From positions 1 through 64,000 of the IMG/VR virus record IMGVR_UViG_3300015360_003300: a DNA stretch of 64,000 nt; one strand, written 5' to 3'. Position 1 is the first letter of the stretch; the number at the start of each line of letters is the position of its first letter. Both the position numbers and the translations under genes were made by a program. This DNA is from a virus. Shown here piece after piece: positions 1 to 8,066 of this stretch. The notes under the pieces were generated by a model. The model did not search any database. It saw nothing but the letters and a program-made list of their open reading frames with translations, and had not been told where the DNA came from.

Positions 1-147
1 ACTAGCTGGAGTAACTTTACTAGCTGGAGTTTTACTAGCTGGAGTAACTTTACTAGCTGGAGTTTTACTAGCTGGAGTAACTTTACTAGCTGGAGTTTTA
101 CTAGCTGGAGTAACTTTACTAGCCGGAGTTTTACTAGCTGGAGTTTT
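1..147. repeat. 33-bp tandem repeat (18+15 bp units) encoding PASK motifs
   Basis: An 18-base unit (actagctggagtaacttt) alternates with a 15-base unit (actagctggagtttt), making a 33-base composite repeated three times from base 1. After a fourth 18-base unit come two 15-base units (118-147), the first with a single change (agccgg). All units are multiples of three and keep the minus-strand reading frame. The array continues off the left edge, so its copy number is unknown. Confidence 0.95.
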
Positions 148-798
148 ACTAGCTGGAGCAACTTTTTTATCAACATTACTAGCCATTTTCTTTTTACTGA
201 CAATATTTTTTAATTCGTCAAGTCTTATATATGCTTCATTAACACCTTCCAAAATAACAAGTGTTTCAAGAAGAATATTTTCTTCAAAGTTTAAATTTAT
301 ATCTTGTTCTTTTATATTGTCTTTTTTTTGACGGAGCGCAATTTGTGTAAGTGCATTAAGAACTTGGTCAGCAATATTCTTTTTAGTTTCAGTATCAAGA
401 CTACCTAGTTTATCCCAAGATCCATTTGCTTTAAGCATTTTCAGAAACTCCACTACATTTTCACGAGTTTTTGGATTTATTTCTTCGTCAGTGTTAGTAT
501 CTACTGCTTTATTATCTACTGTTTTAATATCGGTACTTGCGACATTATTTGTATGTGCTGGCTTTCCGTTTATTATAACATCTCCAGTAACATCATCAAT
601 TTTTATCTGATCATAGTTAGCACCATAAACTGATCTTAAATCTGCTTCTGCTTTGTTGATAAATGGGCGCAAATCAACTCGTACCACATCATTAGGAGCA
701 ATGGCGAAATGTTCTTTATCATCTACTTCATATGCTTCACCAAAAACAATACCGTCCGTAATTATATCATTGATGAGGTTTTTATAATTGTTGTCCAT
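1..798 (-). CDS. Hypothetical protein with C-terminal PASK repeats, partial (runs off left edge)
   Basis: The frame is open on the minus strand from an ATG at 798 to base 1, giving 266 codons with no stop, so the C-terminus lies outside the window. The first ~200 residues are acidic and mixed, with no domain I recognise. The visible tail is a tandem array of K-T-P-A-S and K-V-T-P-A-S units: basic, proline/alanine/serine-rich and probably disordered. A T4-type late promoter octamer lies 16 bases upstream of the ATG, so late expression and a virion or assembly role are possible. It is divergent from uvsX. Function unknown; the reading frame is certain, the role is not. Confidence 0.8.
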   Translation of the reverse strand, partial: MDNNYKNLINDIITDGIVFGEAYEVDDKEHFAIAPNDVVRVDLRPFINKAEADLRSVYGANYDQIKIDDVTGDVIINGKPAHTNNVASTDIKTVDNKAVDTNTDEEINPKTRENVVEFLKMLKANGSWDKLGSLDTETKKNIADQVLNALTQIALRQKKDNIKEQDINLNFEENILLETLVILEGVNEAYIRLDELKNIVSKKKMASNVDKKVAPASKTPASKTPASKVTPASKTPASKVTPASKTPASKVTPASKTPASKVTPAS

Positions 799-813
799 AT
801 GATGCCTTTACTA

Positions 814-821
814 TATTTATA
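814..821 (-). promoter_or_regulatory. T4-type late promoter octamer
   Basis: The plus strand reads tatttata, so the minus strand reads TATAAATA, the T4 late -10 consensus. It ends 16 bases upstream of the minus-strand ATG at 798. No -35 is expected for this promoter class. Confidence 0.5.
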
Positions 822-849
822 CATAATAGAAAAATATTATATGATGTTG

Positions 850-855
850 TATAAT
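850..855 (+). promoter_or_regulatory. Possible -10 element for uvsX
   Basis: TATAAT lies 19 bases before the uvsX ATG and is followed by a strong Shine-Dalgarno sequence (aaggag, 861-866). I see no convincing -35, so the call rests on the -10 and its position in the divergent intergenic gap. Confidence 0.3.
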
Positions 856-874
856 GGATTAAGGAGAACGCATT

Positions 875-2071
875 ATGGCAATAACTCAAAAAACACCGAC
901 TGCTGCTGACGTAATTAAGGCACTTAAAGGTTCAGATAAGAAGCTTTTCGCTGATTTAGTTGTTTTATCAGATTCAAAAACATCTAGAGTTACAGAATGG
1001 ATTAGTACTGGAAGTTATGCTCTCAATAAGATAATTTCTGGCGACCCTCGTAAGGGTATTCCCGCCGGACTTATTACCGCATTTGCTGGTGAGGAATCAA
1101 CTGGTAAGTCATATCTTGGATGTAACATTACTAGAGAGGCACAAAAAGCTGGTTATATAGTAATCTATGTAGAAACAGAAAACTCACCAATTGGTGAAAT
1201 GCTTATAAAGGTTGGTGCTGACCCTGAGAACATTATTAAGTTAGAATTTTGTTATACCATTTCAGATATAAAAAATAATCTAGTTAAGGTACTCCGCGAA
1301 ACCCATAAACTGTTTCCAGATTCAAAACTCCTTGTAATATTTGATTCTCTCGGAAATGCAGTATCTGATAAGCAACTTTATGGTGATATTGAAAATGATA
1401 AGGTTGGTCATGATCAAGGTATGAAGGCTAAAGAACTTAAGGCACTTGCAGCAATTCTTACGGCTGAACTTGGTCGTTGTAACGGTACTATGGTTGTTAT
1501 TAACCATATTTACCTTAAACCAGGCCAAAACCCTGCTATACCACCAGAACAAGTATTCTCTGGCGGTTCTGGATTTCTTTACACAGCATCTGTCATTGTA
1601 TATATGCACAAGCGTCCAGAAAAAGAAGAGACAGAAAATCTAGCAACTGGAAAAACTGTAAAACGTACTATTGGTGTTATTCTTAAAGCTAGATCAAAGA
1701 AGAATCGTATAATTCCTGAAGGTAAAGAAGCCGAGTTTCAAATTTCATTTACTCGTGGTATGAATAAGTGGTATGGGCTTTTAGAGGACGCTCTTGTTCA
1801 TGGATTTATTATTGAATCTTCACCTGGCTGGTATATCATTAAACATACTGGTGAAAAAGTCAGAACTGGAAACTTATATACAGATGTTAATTGGGAACCA
1901 ACATTTAATGAATTATGTGATAAAATAGCGGAAGAAAATAGATATTCATCAGCGGCTGACGGTCTTATAGATGGCGTGGATGATATTAGTGCAGATAAAT
2001 CAGAAGAAACTACTGATGAAACGGAAAATGATGAAAATCCAAAAAAGCGTGGCCGTAAATCATTAAAGTAA
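875..2071 (+). CDS. uvsX: UvsX-like RecA-family recombinase
   Basis: This 398-residue strand-exchange protein would form filaments on ssDNA for recombination-dependent replication and repair, loaded with the gp32-type SSB encoded downstream. Walker A is GEESTGKS at residues 72-79; Walker B is the LLVIFDS segment near residue 150; the VVINHIYLKPG segment near 206 matches the RecA-core L2 neighbourhood. The C-terminus is acidic and ends in a basic KKRGRKS stretch. Length matches T4 UvsX (about 390). The start is supported by aaggag 8 bases upstream. The replicative helicase gene follows, as expected for a T4-like replication cluster. RecA proper is the alternative, but context favours UvsX. Confidence 0.93.
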   Translation: MAITQKTPTAADVIKALKGSDKKLFADLVVLSDSKTSRVTEWISTGSYALNKIISGDPRKGIPAGLITAFAGEESTGKSYLGCNITREAQKAGYIVIYVETENSPIGEMLIKVGADPENIIKLEFCYTISDIKNNLVKVLRETHKLFPDSKLLVIFDSLGNAVSDKQLYGDIENDKVGHDQGMKAKELKALAAILTAELGRCNGTMVVINHIYLKPGQNPAIPPEQVFSGGSGFLYTASVIVYMHKRPEKEETENLATGKTVKRTIGVILKARSKKNRIIPEGKEAEFQISFTRGMNKWYGLLEDALVHGFIIESSPGWYIIKHTGEKVRTGNLYTDVNWEPTFNELCDKIAEENRYSSAADGLIDGVDDISADKSEETTDETENDENPKKRGRKSLK

Positions 2072-2080
2072 ACTAACGTA

Positions 2081-2108
2081 TTGTAATATTTCTTCCTTCA
2101 TGTATACT
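2081..2108 (+). promoter_or_regulatory. Sigma70-like promoter for the helicase gene
   Basis: TTGTAA (2081-2086) and TATACT (2103-2108) are separated by 16 bases in the short gap between uvsX and the helicase gene. The helicase ATG at 2125 follows an aaggagc ribosome site. Confidence 0.45.
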
Positions 2109-2124
2109 TATTTAAGGAGCGTGC

Positions 2125-3552
2125 ATGATGGTAGATATAGACAAGAACGAACTTTATATACTTAAAGGACTTTTAAGACATTTAGATTTTGTTTGTAAAT
2201 TTTGTGATAAAATAAAACATAGTTATTTTTCGCCAGAAGTAGCACCAGTAGTTCTCACTATTAAAAAGTTTTTTTTAAAAACACAGAAGTTACCAACAGT
2301 AGAAATGATTTGTGATATATATCTAATAAAAATTTGTAATGGTGATGAACAACTAAAAGAAAAAGCAGTTAATGCCATTGAAAATGCTCTTGAAATACCA
2401 TTTGATCAAAAAGAGTATGAAGAACATTTTGATTGGCTTTGTTCAATGACTAAAGAATGGATTGTAGATAAATCTGTTGAAAATGCCCTAATGGAAGCAT
2501 CTGATCTTTTCTTAAAAGGTAAAAGACAAGAAGCGGTTCAGAAGATACTTGAAGCATCACACGTAAACTTTGATGATGATGTTGGACTTGAATATATAGC
2601 TGATATTGACCGGCGCATATCAAACCTAAAAGAAAAAACGCTAGTTATAGATACTGGAATCCCCACACTTAATGATCGTATTGGTGGTGGTTGGCGTCCA
2701 AAGTCTCTTATCATGTTTGGTGCTGCTACTAATGTAGGTAAAACATTAATTCTTGGTGCTATTTCAGCAAGTCTAATCCAACAAGGTTATAATGGACTTT
2801 ATGTGACTCTTGAAATAAACGATTTTATGTTAGCAAATAGAATAGATGCAAACATTGCCGATATTTCACTTGCAGACCTTCCTGCAAACGCTGATCGTTT
2901 AAAAGAAATTATCACAAACAAAGTAGAAGATGCAAAGAGGCGTGGAAAAGATATCGGAAGATTAATTATCAAAGAGTTTCCACCAGCTTCTATTTCAGCA
3001 CATAATATTCTTTCAATGATACGCGAATTTGAAATTAAACGCAACGGATTTAAACCAGATTTTATATGTGTTGATTATATTGGTCTTATGATTCCAAATG
3101 GTAAATCGTTTAGCGATAACTCATATGGAAAATTAAAAACAGTATCAGAAGAAGTTCGTGCTATAGGGTGTAAATTAGGAGTTCCTATGTTTTCTGCTGT
3201 ACAGGTAAATCGTGGTGGATTTAATCAAGAAAAATTAGGTCTTGAAAATACATCAGATTCAATGGGAATTCCCATGACTGCCGATCTTATGATTATGGTA
3301 AGTCGTAATGATGAATTAGACAAACAAAATAAAATGTGGTGGGAAATAGCCAAATCAAGGTGGTCTAAAAATGGTGGTGGATTAAAAATCCATGTTGACT
3401 TTGACCATATGAGAATTTCTGATGGTGAAGATCCACTTGTTGGTGCCGAATTGACAGATGAACAAAATTCTCTCTTAAAAGACATGAATAATAAATCTAT
3501 TATTTCAAAACAAGTGCCTTTTAAAAAGTCTAATAAAGATATTAATATTTAA
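2125..3552 (+). CDS. Replicative DNA helicase, T4 gp41-like (DnaB family)
   Basis: This 475-residue hexameric 5'-3' helicase would unwind the fork and partner with the gp61-like primase encoded at 14609. An N-terminal helical domain covers roughly residues 1-150. The RecA-like motor follows: a DnaB-type entry (GIPTLNDRIGGGW, near 179), Walker A GAATNVGKT at about 199-207, Walker B with DFICVDYIGLM near 312, and a Q-V-N sensor segment (SAVQVNRGG, near 355). Two ATGs are adjacent (2125 and 2128); either could initiate after aaggagc. Length agrees with T4 gp41 (475). No intein or truncation is seen. Confidence 0.93.
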   Translation: MMVDIDKNELYILKGLLRHLDFVCKFCDKIKHSYFSPEVAPVVLTIKKFFLKTQKLPTVEMICDIYLIKICNGDEQLKEKAVNAIENALEIPFDQKEYEEHFDWLCSMTKEWIVDKSVENALMEASDLFLKGKRQEAVQKILEASHVNFDDDVGLEYIADIDRRISNLKEKTLVIDTGIPTLNDRIGGGWRPKSLIMFGAATNVGKTLILGAISASLIQQGYNGLYVTLEINDFMLANRIDANIADISLADLPANADRLKEIITNKVEDAKRRGKDIGRLIIKEFPPASISAHNILSMIREFEIKRNGFKPDFICVDYIGLMIPNGKSFSDNSYGKLKTVSEEVRAIGCKLGVPMFSAVQVNRGGFNQEKLGLENTSDSMGIPMTADLMIMVSRNDELDKQNKMWWEIAKSRWSKNGGGLKIHVDFDHMRISDGEDPLVGAELTDEQNSLLKDMNNKSIISKQVPFKKSNKDINI

Positions 3553-3574
3553 ATTAAACCAACAGGAACACCAT

Positions 3575-3841
3575 ATGAAATCCTCACGCCAAAACCAACT
3601 TACTTTTGAACAAATATCAAATAGATGTAATATGCCGATATCAGAAGTTAATAGTGTTATAAATAATGCTTATAATAAGATGGTTAACAATTTAGTTGTT
3701 ATACATCGCTTTGATATTTGGGATGTTGTAGTAGAAATGAAGAATTATTTTAATATGACAGAAAAAGAAGCAGTTGATAAATTAACAATTGAACATAAAG
3801 AAATGCTAAAAGAATCCGCAAGAATGAGATCAATAAACTGA
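3575..3841 (+). CDS. Small protein with sigma region-4-like helix-turn-helix
   Basis: This 88-residue protein lies between the helicase and SSB genes, with a modest ribosome site (cagga) 9 bases upstream of its ATG. Residues 8-40 (LTFEQIS...MPISEV...AYNKM) resemble the sigma70 region 4 pattern of an HTH followed by a recognition helix and a terminal A-x-x-K-M/L helix. No other sigma domain is present. Its second half is a predicted amphipathic helix (NYFNMTEKEAVDKL). It could be a phage transcription accessory factor or an unrelated small helical DNA-binding protein. The gene is well supported; the function is a guess from pattern resemblance. Confidence 0.7.
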   Translation: MKSSRQNQLTFEQISNRCNMPISEVNSVINNAYNKMVNNLVVIHRFDIWDVVVEMKNYFNMTEKEAVDKLTIEHKEMLKESARMRSIN

Positions 3842-3851
3842 AATCAAATAT

Positions 3852-3877
3852 TAGGCTATTGTAATTACAATAACCTA
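3852..3877. repeat. 26-bp near-perfect palindrome upstream of the SSB gene
   Basis: TAGGcTATTGTAATTACAATAaCCTA is an inverted repeat whose central 16 bases are a perfect palindrome, with one mismatched pair flanking it. It sits 3 bases before a TATAAT (3880-3885) and would cover the -35 region. No T-run follows, so it is not a standard terminator. It could be an operator for a dimeric protein. Confidence 0.6.
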
Positions 3878-3885
3878 CGTATAAT
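3859..3885 (+). promoter_or_regulatory. Probable promoter of the SSB gene
   Basis: TATAAT at 3880-3885 is preceded by TTGTAA at 3859-3864 (15-base spacer, slightly short). The -35 is inside the 26-bp palindrome. Initiation about 7 bases downstream would leave a leader of roughly 50 bases before the ATG at 3943. Confidence 0.45.
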
Positions 3886-3909
3886 GAATATGTAGTTATA
3901 CGAAGAACA

Positions 3910-3932
3910 CTAAACCAAAACTAAAACCAAAA
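3910..3932 (+). promoter_or_regulatory. A-rich unstructured leader of the SSB mRNA, candidate autoregulatory site
   Basis: Two near-identical units, ctaaaccaaaa (3910-3920) and ctaaaaccaaaa (3921-3932), lie directly before the ribosome site (aagg, 3931-3934). T4 gp32 represses its own translation by binding an unstructured A/U-rich leader; this region has the right composition and position, but no pseudoknot was identified. Confidence 0.35.
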
Positions 3933-3942
3933 GGAAACCGTT

Positions 3943-4923
3943 ATGTCAGTATCACTTAAAAATCTAACCGTTAATGCAGACGAGCTTCGCGCTAAGCTCA
4001 AGGCAGAACAAGAAGCCAAGGAGCAGAAAACGGCTCCAAAACAAACATATGATGAAATCAAATTCAAATCAGAATTGGTTGGGTTGAAAACAACATATGT
4101 TCTCAGAATTCTTCCAAATACATTTGTAAATGGTGGACTTGATGAACCATGGGTTAAAACACTAGTTCATATTTTTCCAAATCCACAAGGAATAAAAAGA
4201 TTTGCATTATGTCCTTCTACGTTAGATAATAAAGCAAAGTGCCCTCTATGTGAAAAATCACGCGAACTTTTTAAGAAAGTTAATGATAAAACAGCATCAA
4301 AGGCCGAAGAGGACACTGCTCGTCGTTTCTATCACAAGCCACGTTATTTTGTTAATGTTCTTGTTGTAGAAGATCCTCGTCCTATTGATAAGGGAAATCA
4401 GAAAGGTAAGGTTCTTGTGTGGGAAATGGGTCCACAGGTACATGACCGCCTTAAGGAAGCTCTTGTTGAACAAGGTAAAAAGTTTTATGCGGTCCAAGAC
4501 GGATTTAATTTCCATCTTGTTATTAAAAAGAAAGGCGAACATCCTAATTACGAGTCTAGTTTCTTTGCATCTGAAGCAACTCCTATTACCAATGATGATA
4601 TAGAACTTGATCGTATTAGTAATGGAATTATTGATCTTAATAAATTCGCTCTTGGAAAAGGTCCAAAGTCATATGATGAACTTACGGATCTTATGGAAGG
4701 TAGAGAACCCGTAAAGACTGAGCGCGAATATGATTCAGCCACAGGACAGACCACAAGTCGTCCTATGAGTTCCCGTCCTTCGTTGAACGAAGCAGTGGAT
4801 CTTGATTCTCCAGTTGTTAATGTACCGAATAGTCAACCAGTTTTAAAAGAGAAACCTGCTCCTACAAAGCAGTTAACTGATGATGAGTTACTTGCACAAC
4901 TTGATGATCTTGATATGAAGTGA
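3943..4923 (+). CDS. Single-stranded DNA-binding protein, T4 gp32-like
   Basis: This 326-residue SSB would coat ssDNA at forks and recombination intermediates. The zinc site is visible as His76, Cys90, Cys100 and Cys103 (H-x13-C-x9-C-x2-C), nearly the spacing of T4 gp32 (His64, Cys77, Cys87, Cys90). The N-terminus is a basic/acidic helix, as expected for the cooperativity domain; the core is OB-fold-like; a proline-rich linker leads to an acidic tail (DDELLAQLDDLDMK) that in this family recruits partner proteins. Length is close to T4's 301. A GAAA-loop hairpin terminator follows. Identification is strong from the zinc site, the tail and the gene neighbourhood. Confidence 0.92.
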   Translation: MSVSLKNLTVNADELRAKLKAEQEAKEQKTAPKQTYDEIKFKSELVGLKTTYVLRILPNTFVNGGLDEPWVKTLVHIFPNPQGIKRFALCPSTLDNKAKCPLCEKSRELFKKVNDKTASKAEEDTARRFYHKPRYFVNVLVVEDPRPIDKGNQKGKVLVWEMGPQVHDRLKEALVEQGKKFYAVQDGFNFHLVIKKKGEHPNYESSFFASEATPITNDDIELDRISNGIIDLNKFALGKGPKSYDELTDLMEGREPVKTEREYDSATGQTTSRPMSSRPSLNEAVDLDSPVVNVPNSQPVLKEKPAPTKQLTDDELLAQLDDLDMK

Positions 4924-4953
4924 ATTTTTAAAGCATAAAGTACAAAATAACAA

Positions 4954-4985
4954 AAGGAAGAGTAGAAATACTCTTCCTTCTTGTT
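4954..4985 (+). terminator. Intrinsic terminator after the SSB gene
   Basis: An 11-bp stem (aaggaagagta / tactcttcctt) closes a GAAA tetraloop and is followed by a short T-rich stretch (cttgtt). A TATAAT at 4985-4990 for the next gene begins right after it. Confidence 0.75.
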
Positions 4986-5007
4986 ATAATAATATATAAG
5001 GAAACTT

Positions 5008-6000
5008 ATGAAAAATGGACTAATACTAACCGGAACAGCAGGCTTCATAGGAATTAATGTGCTTTTGAAAATGACTCCCGAGTTAAGAGCTAAATATGAT
5101 CGTGTTGTTAGTATTGATAAATTGGGATATGCAACATTATATAATCGTGAAATATACAAAGAATTATGTGATGGATTACAAATTGAACGATTAGATATTA
5201 ATATAAATGAAATGATAAATCATACTAGATTTTCTCCAAATTACGATTGGGATATTCTTGATTTAGCATCAAACAGTCATGTTGATAACAGCATATCTAA
5301 TCCATCAGCAAATTATGAAGAAAATTCTATTATTCCGTCACGACTACTTTTGTCGTTTGATGATTTAAATTCAATTCGTAGTTATTATCATATTTCAACC
5401 GATGAAGTATATGGTGATCTTCCTATAGAAGTTGATGAAAAGGATTGGTTTAATACAAATAGTAGTTTTAATCCAAGCAATCCATATAGTGCATCAAAAG
5501 TCGCTCAAGATGCTTATCTTATGGCGATGCGTCGTACATTTAATATTCCTGTACATTTTATAAGAATGGCTAATCAATTTGGAATGTTTCAACATCCAGA
5601 AAAGATGCTTCCTGCTTCTTGTTTACGTTCTTTTAGAGGAGAATCAATAAAAGTATATGGAACAGGTTTAAATATGCGCCAATGGACCCCTGTTGATATT
5701 ACAGCGAAGATAATTCTTGATAAGGTATCTATTCTTGATAACTTTGATGTTTTACATATTGCTAATAAAAATGGTCTTGTTTCAAATAATCATATAGCTG
5801 ATGTTCTCACTGATGCCATAGGTTTATGTACTGGCGTAACACCACAAATTGAATATGTACCAGATCGTCTAGGCCACGACCTTTGTTACGCACTAAAAAC
5901 AACTAAAGAAATTGACGAATATTTTAAAGATATAAAACTTGATAATGCCATTATCCACACCGCAGAATTTTATTTTATGAAGAAAGAGGATTATAGATAA
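5008..6000 (+). CDS. dTDP-glucose 4,6-dehydratase-like SDR enzyme (RmlB family)
   Basis: This 330-residue enzyme would convert dTDP-glucose to dTDP-4-keto-6-deoxyglucose using bound NAD+. The Rossmann glycine motif is TGTAGFIG (8-15). The RmlB catalytic set is visible: STDEVYG with Asp132-Glu133, and Y160-S-A-S-K164. A late D-R-L-G-H-D segment (near 287) matches the nucleotide-binding D-R-P-G-H-D of RmlB. Slightly shorter than bacterial RmlB (about 355). The next gene, 4 bases downstream, carries RmlC-like and RmlD-like domains, pointing to a dTDP-rhamnose-type pathway. No RmlA is seen, so dTDP-glucose would come from the host. Ribosome site aagg lies 7 bases before the ATG. Confidence 0.85.
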   Translation: MKNGLILTGTAGFIGINVLLKMTPELRAKYDRVVSIDKLGYATLYNREIYKELCDGLQIERLDININEMINHTRFSPNYDWDILDLASNSHVDNSISNPSANYEENSIIPSRLLLSFDDLNSIRSYYHISTDEVYGDLPIEVDEKDWFNTNSSFNPSNPYSASKVAQDAYLMAMRRTFNIPVHFIRMANQFGMFQHPEKMLPASCLRSFRGESIKVYGTGLNMRQWTPVDITAKIILDKVSILDNFDVLHIANKNGLVSNNHIADVLTDAIGLCTGVTPQIEYVPDRLGHDLCYALKTTKEIDEYFKDIKLDNAIIHTAEFYFMKKEDYR

Positions 6001-6004
6001 TTAT

Positions 6005-7249
6005 ATGGATAAAACAATAAATTACCAAACAGTTTGTGATTTTTTTGATGGTAAGGTAAAAATTAGATGCTTAAAAACGTACAATGATACAAGAGGAATG
6101 GTATCTGAAGTTTTCCGAACAGATTCCGACATAACACATAACTCAAAAATGTGTTATATAAGTGAAACAAACTCTTTAGTTCTGCGTGGACCACATGAAC
6201 ATGTTTCACAAACTGATGAATTTGTTACTTGGAATTCAAGAATGGTATATCAGTTATATAATCCAAAAACAGGAGAAATGAAATACCATATAACAGATCC
6301 AAATAAAATAACTAATGTTTCTGTTTCTACTGGTATTGTTCATTCATATAGAAATTTGGAAAATAATTCAATAAAAACTATGAATTTTCCAGATGCACTA
6401 TTTATGGGCGAAAATAAGAAAAGTCCAATTGATGAAATTAGACACGAAGAGAAAATTAGCGATGATTTAACAACATATGTTATATTAGGTGCTGATGGTA
6501 GACTAGGTAAAGCTATTGTTGAAAATCTTTTTAATAACATGGGATACCATAATTATCACGTTATTCCCATATTTCAGAGATTAAATTGTGATGAAGATGT
6601 TAAGAAATTATTTATCGAACTAACAAAAATAAATCCAGTTATATGTCAACCCGAAAAAATGATTGTTATAAATTGTATAGCACTTACAGATGTTCAAAAA
6701 TTAGTTAATTATAATAATGAAGTACGTTGGTGTAATGTTGAATTACCAGTTGCTCTTGCGAAAAAATCAAAAATGATTGGTTGTAAATTTTACCAAATTA
6801 GTACAGATTATGTTTTCAGAGAAAATGACAAATCTGTTTACACACAATCTAAAAAAGATATGGAATATCATTTAAAAGGACTTAATGTAAACATAATACG
6901 TGTTGCTAATCTCTTTTCAAATGACAAAAACGATACACAAAATATTGTAAGTAAGTTGAAAAATAAGGCAAAAAATAAAGAAACTATGCTTGCTGACCCT
7001 GATCAATATATTTTTCCTACAGATGTTGGAAAACTTACAGAATATATAATTAAATATATTAATGAAAGTGATGAAAATGAAATAAGTTTTTTTGGAACAC
7101 CTATAAAACTTATTGATTTTTTTGAAACTGTTGGTGGGAAAAATGTAACAGAAATAAAATCATCAATTATTTTTAACACTGAAAAATTTATAAATAATGG
7201 TTATGTAATAGATTGTAAAGATCAACTACTTCAAAAAATAAAAGAATAA
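6005..7249 (+). CDS. RmlC-like cupin fused to RmlD-like reductase
   Basis: In this 414-residue two-domain protein, residues ~15-140 look like a dTDP-4-keto-6-deoxyglucose 3,5-epimerase cupin (L-R-G-P-H-E-H at the RmlC L-R-G-x-H position). Residues ~155-414 are an SDR reductase of RmlD type: glycine motif GADGRLG (162-168), STDYVF, and Y279-T-Q-S-K283. Together they would epimerise and reduce the RmlB product to dTDP-L-rhamnose. Most bacteria encode RmlC and RmlD separately. The cupin might instead be a 3,4-ketoisomerase (FdtA/QdtA type), which would change the sugar made. Codon use is AT-rich like its neighbours. Confidence 0.75.
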   Translation: MDKTINYQTVCDFFDGKVKIRCLKTYNDTRGMVSEVFRTDSDITHNSKMCYISETNSLVLRGPHEHVSQTDEFVTWNSRMVYQLYNPKTGEMKYHITDPNKITNVSVSTGIVHSYRNLENNSIKTMNFPDALFMGENKKSPIDEIRHEEKISDDLTTYVILGADGRLGKAIVENLFNNMGYHNYHVIPIFQRLNCDEDVKKLFIELTKINPVICQPEKMIVINCIALTDVQKLVNYNNEVRWCNVELPVALAKKSKMIGCKFYQISTDYVFRENDKSVYTQSKKDMEYHLKGLNVNIIRVANLFSNDKNDTQNIVSKLKNKAKNKETMLADPDQYIFPTDVGKLTEYIIKYINESDENEISFFGTPIKLIDFFETVGGKNVTEIKSSIIFNTEKFINNGYVIDCKDQLLQKIKE

Positions 7250-7256
7250 TGTTCTA

Positions 7257-7284
7257 TTGACTATAGTAAACAGTGACATATAAT
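7257..7284 (+). promoter_or_regulatory. Sigma70-type promoter for the sliding clamp operon
   Basis: TTGACT (7257-7262) and a perfect TATAAT (7279-7284) are separated by 16 bases in the gap before the clamp gene. A ribosome site (aagga) follows at 7291-7295. This is one of the best -35/-10 pairs in the window. Confidence 0.6.
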
Positions 7285-7305
7285 GGATAGAAGGAAACTC
7301 CATAT

Positions 7306-8055
7306 ATGTCTATTGCGAATACATCAATTCCAACCCTTTCTGGAACGTTTACAGAAGAAAACGCCAAAGCATTTATTACAGCATTAAATTCACTTACAAA
7401 AGTCGGCGTTGAAAAATTAATTCTTGAGTTTAAAACAGGTGAAAAGAAATCACTTTCTATAAATTCACTTAATAGTATTGGTACCGTTTGTGCAAGAATT
7501 AATTTTGATTCAAGTATTCTTGACGGATTCACTATTAATAATGATTTTAAATACGGTATTTCAAAACTTCAAGATTTTGTAGGGTTAATAGAAATTTTTA
7601 AGAGTGGGTTTGAAATAAAGATGGCACCTGAAATAGCATCAATAAGTTCAAATGAAAATTACCTTGATTATTACGGAGCAGATATATCAAAAATAAAGCG
7701 AGGCGAAGATGGCGATGTTGACTCACCTATTCTTTCAACTCTAACTTGTGATTCGTCGTTTAAAGAATTTTTAATTGCTGCTGGAAAACTTGACCATAAA
7801 CATATAATATTTAAAAGCAACACATCACAAAATTTTATAACTCTTACGGTAGCAGATAAAGATGTTCGTGGTAATAGTTTTATAAAGAAAATACCTGTTC
7901 AAGTTACATCGGATTTTAAGGTAGTAATTAATAAGGAACACTTTGGAAATGTTCTTTCAGTAGGAACATTATTCAATATTTATCACGAAGTAATACAACT
8001 TAAAAAAACCGAAAATCTTTATAACATAGAATATTTTATTCGTACCCTCATATAA
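7306..8055 (+). CDS. Sliding clamp, T4 gp45-like
   Basis: This 249-residue protein has the length and all-alpha/beta character of a processivity clamp and stands immediately upstream of a clear clamp-loader ATPase, a small loader subunit and RegA, which is the T4 order 45-44-62-regA. Sequence motifs in gp45 are weak, so the call relies mainly on size (T4 gp45 is 228) and synteny. The N-terminal segment (FTEENAKAFITALNSL) fits the first helix of a clamp domain. It would encircle DNA as a trimer, tether the polymerase and, in T4, also activate late transcription. That link matters here because late-type promoters are present. Confidence 0.75.
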   Translation: MSIANTSIPTLSGTFTEENAKAFITALNSLTKVGVEKLILEFKTGEKKSLSINSLNSIGTVCARINFDSSILDGFTINNDFKYGISKLQDFVGLIEIFKSGFEIKMAPEIASISSNENYLDYYGADISKIKRGEDGDVDSPILSTLTCDSSFKEFLIAAGKLDHKHIIFKSNTSQNFITLTVADKDVRGNSFIKKIPVQVTSDFKVVINKEHFGNVLSVGTLFNIYHEVIQLKKTENLYNIEYFIRTLI

Positions 8056-8066
8056 GGAATCTGTTC

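Noticed and set aside
1-147. Regular repeats considered as a CRISPR array
   Set aside because: Units are directly adjacent without unique spacers, stay in frame and encode PASK repeats.
709-909. 66-codon plus-strand ORF over the uvsX start
   Set aside because: It lies across the minus-strand late gene, its promoter and the uvsX start, has no ribosome site and reads as low-complexity hydrophobic sequence.
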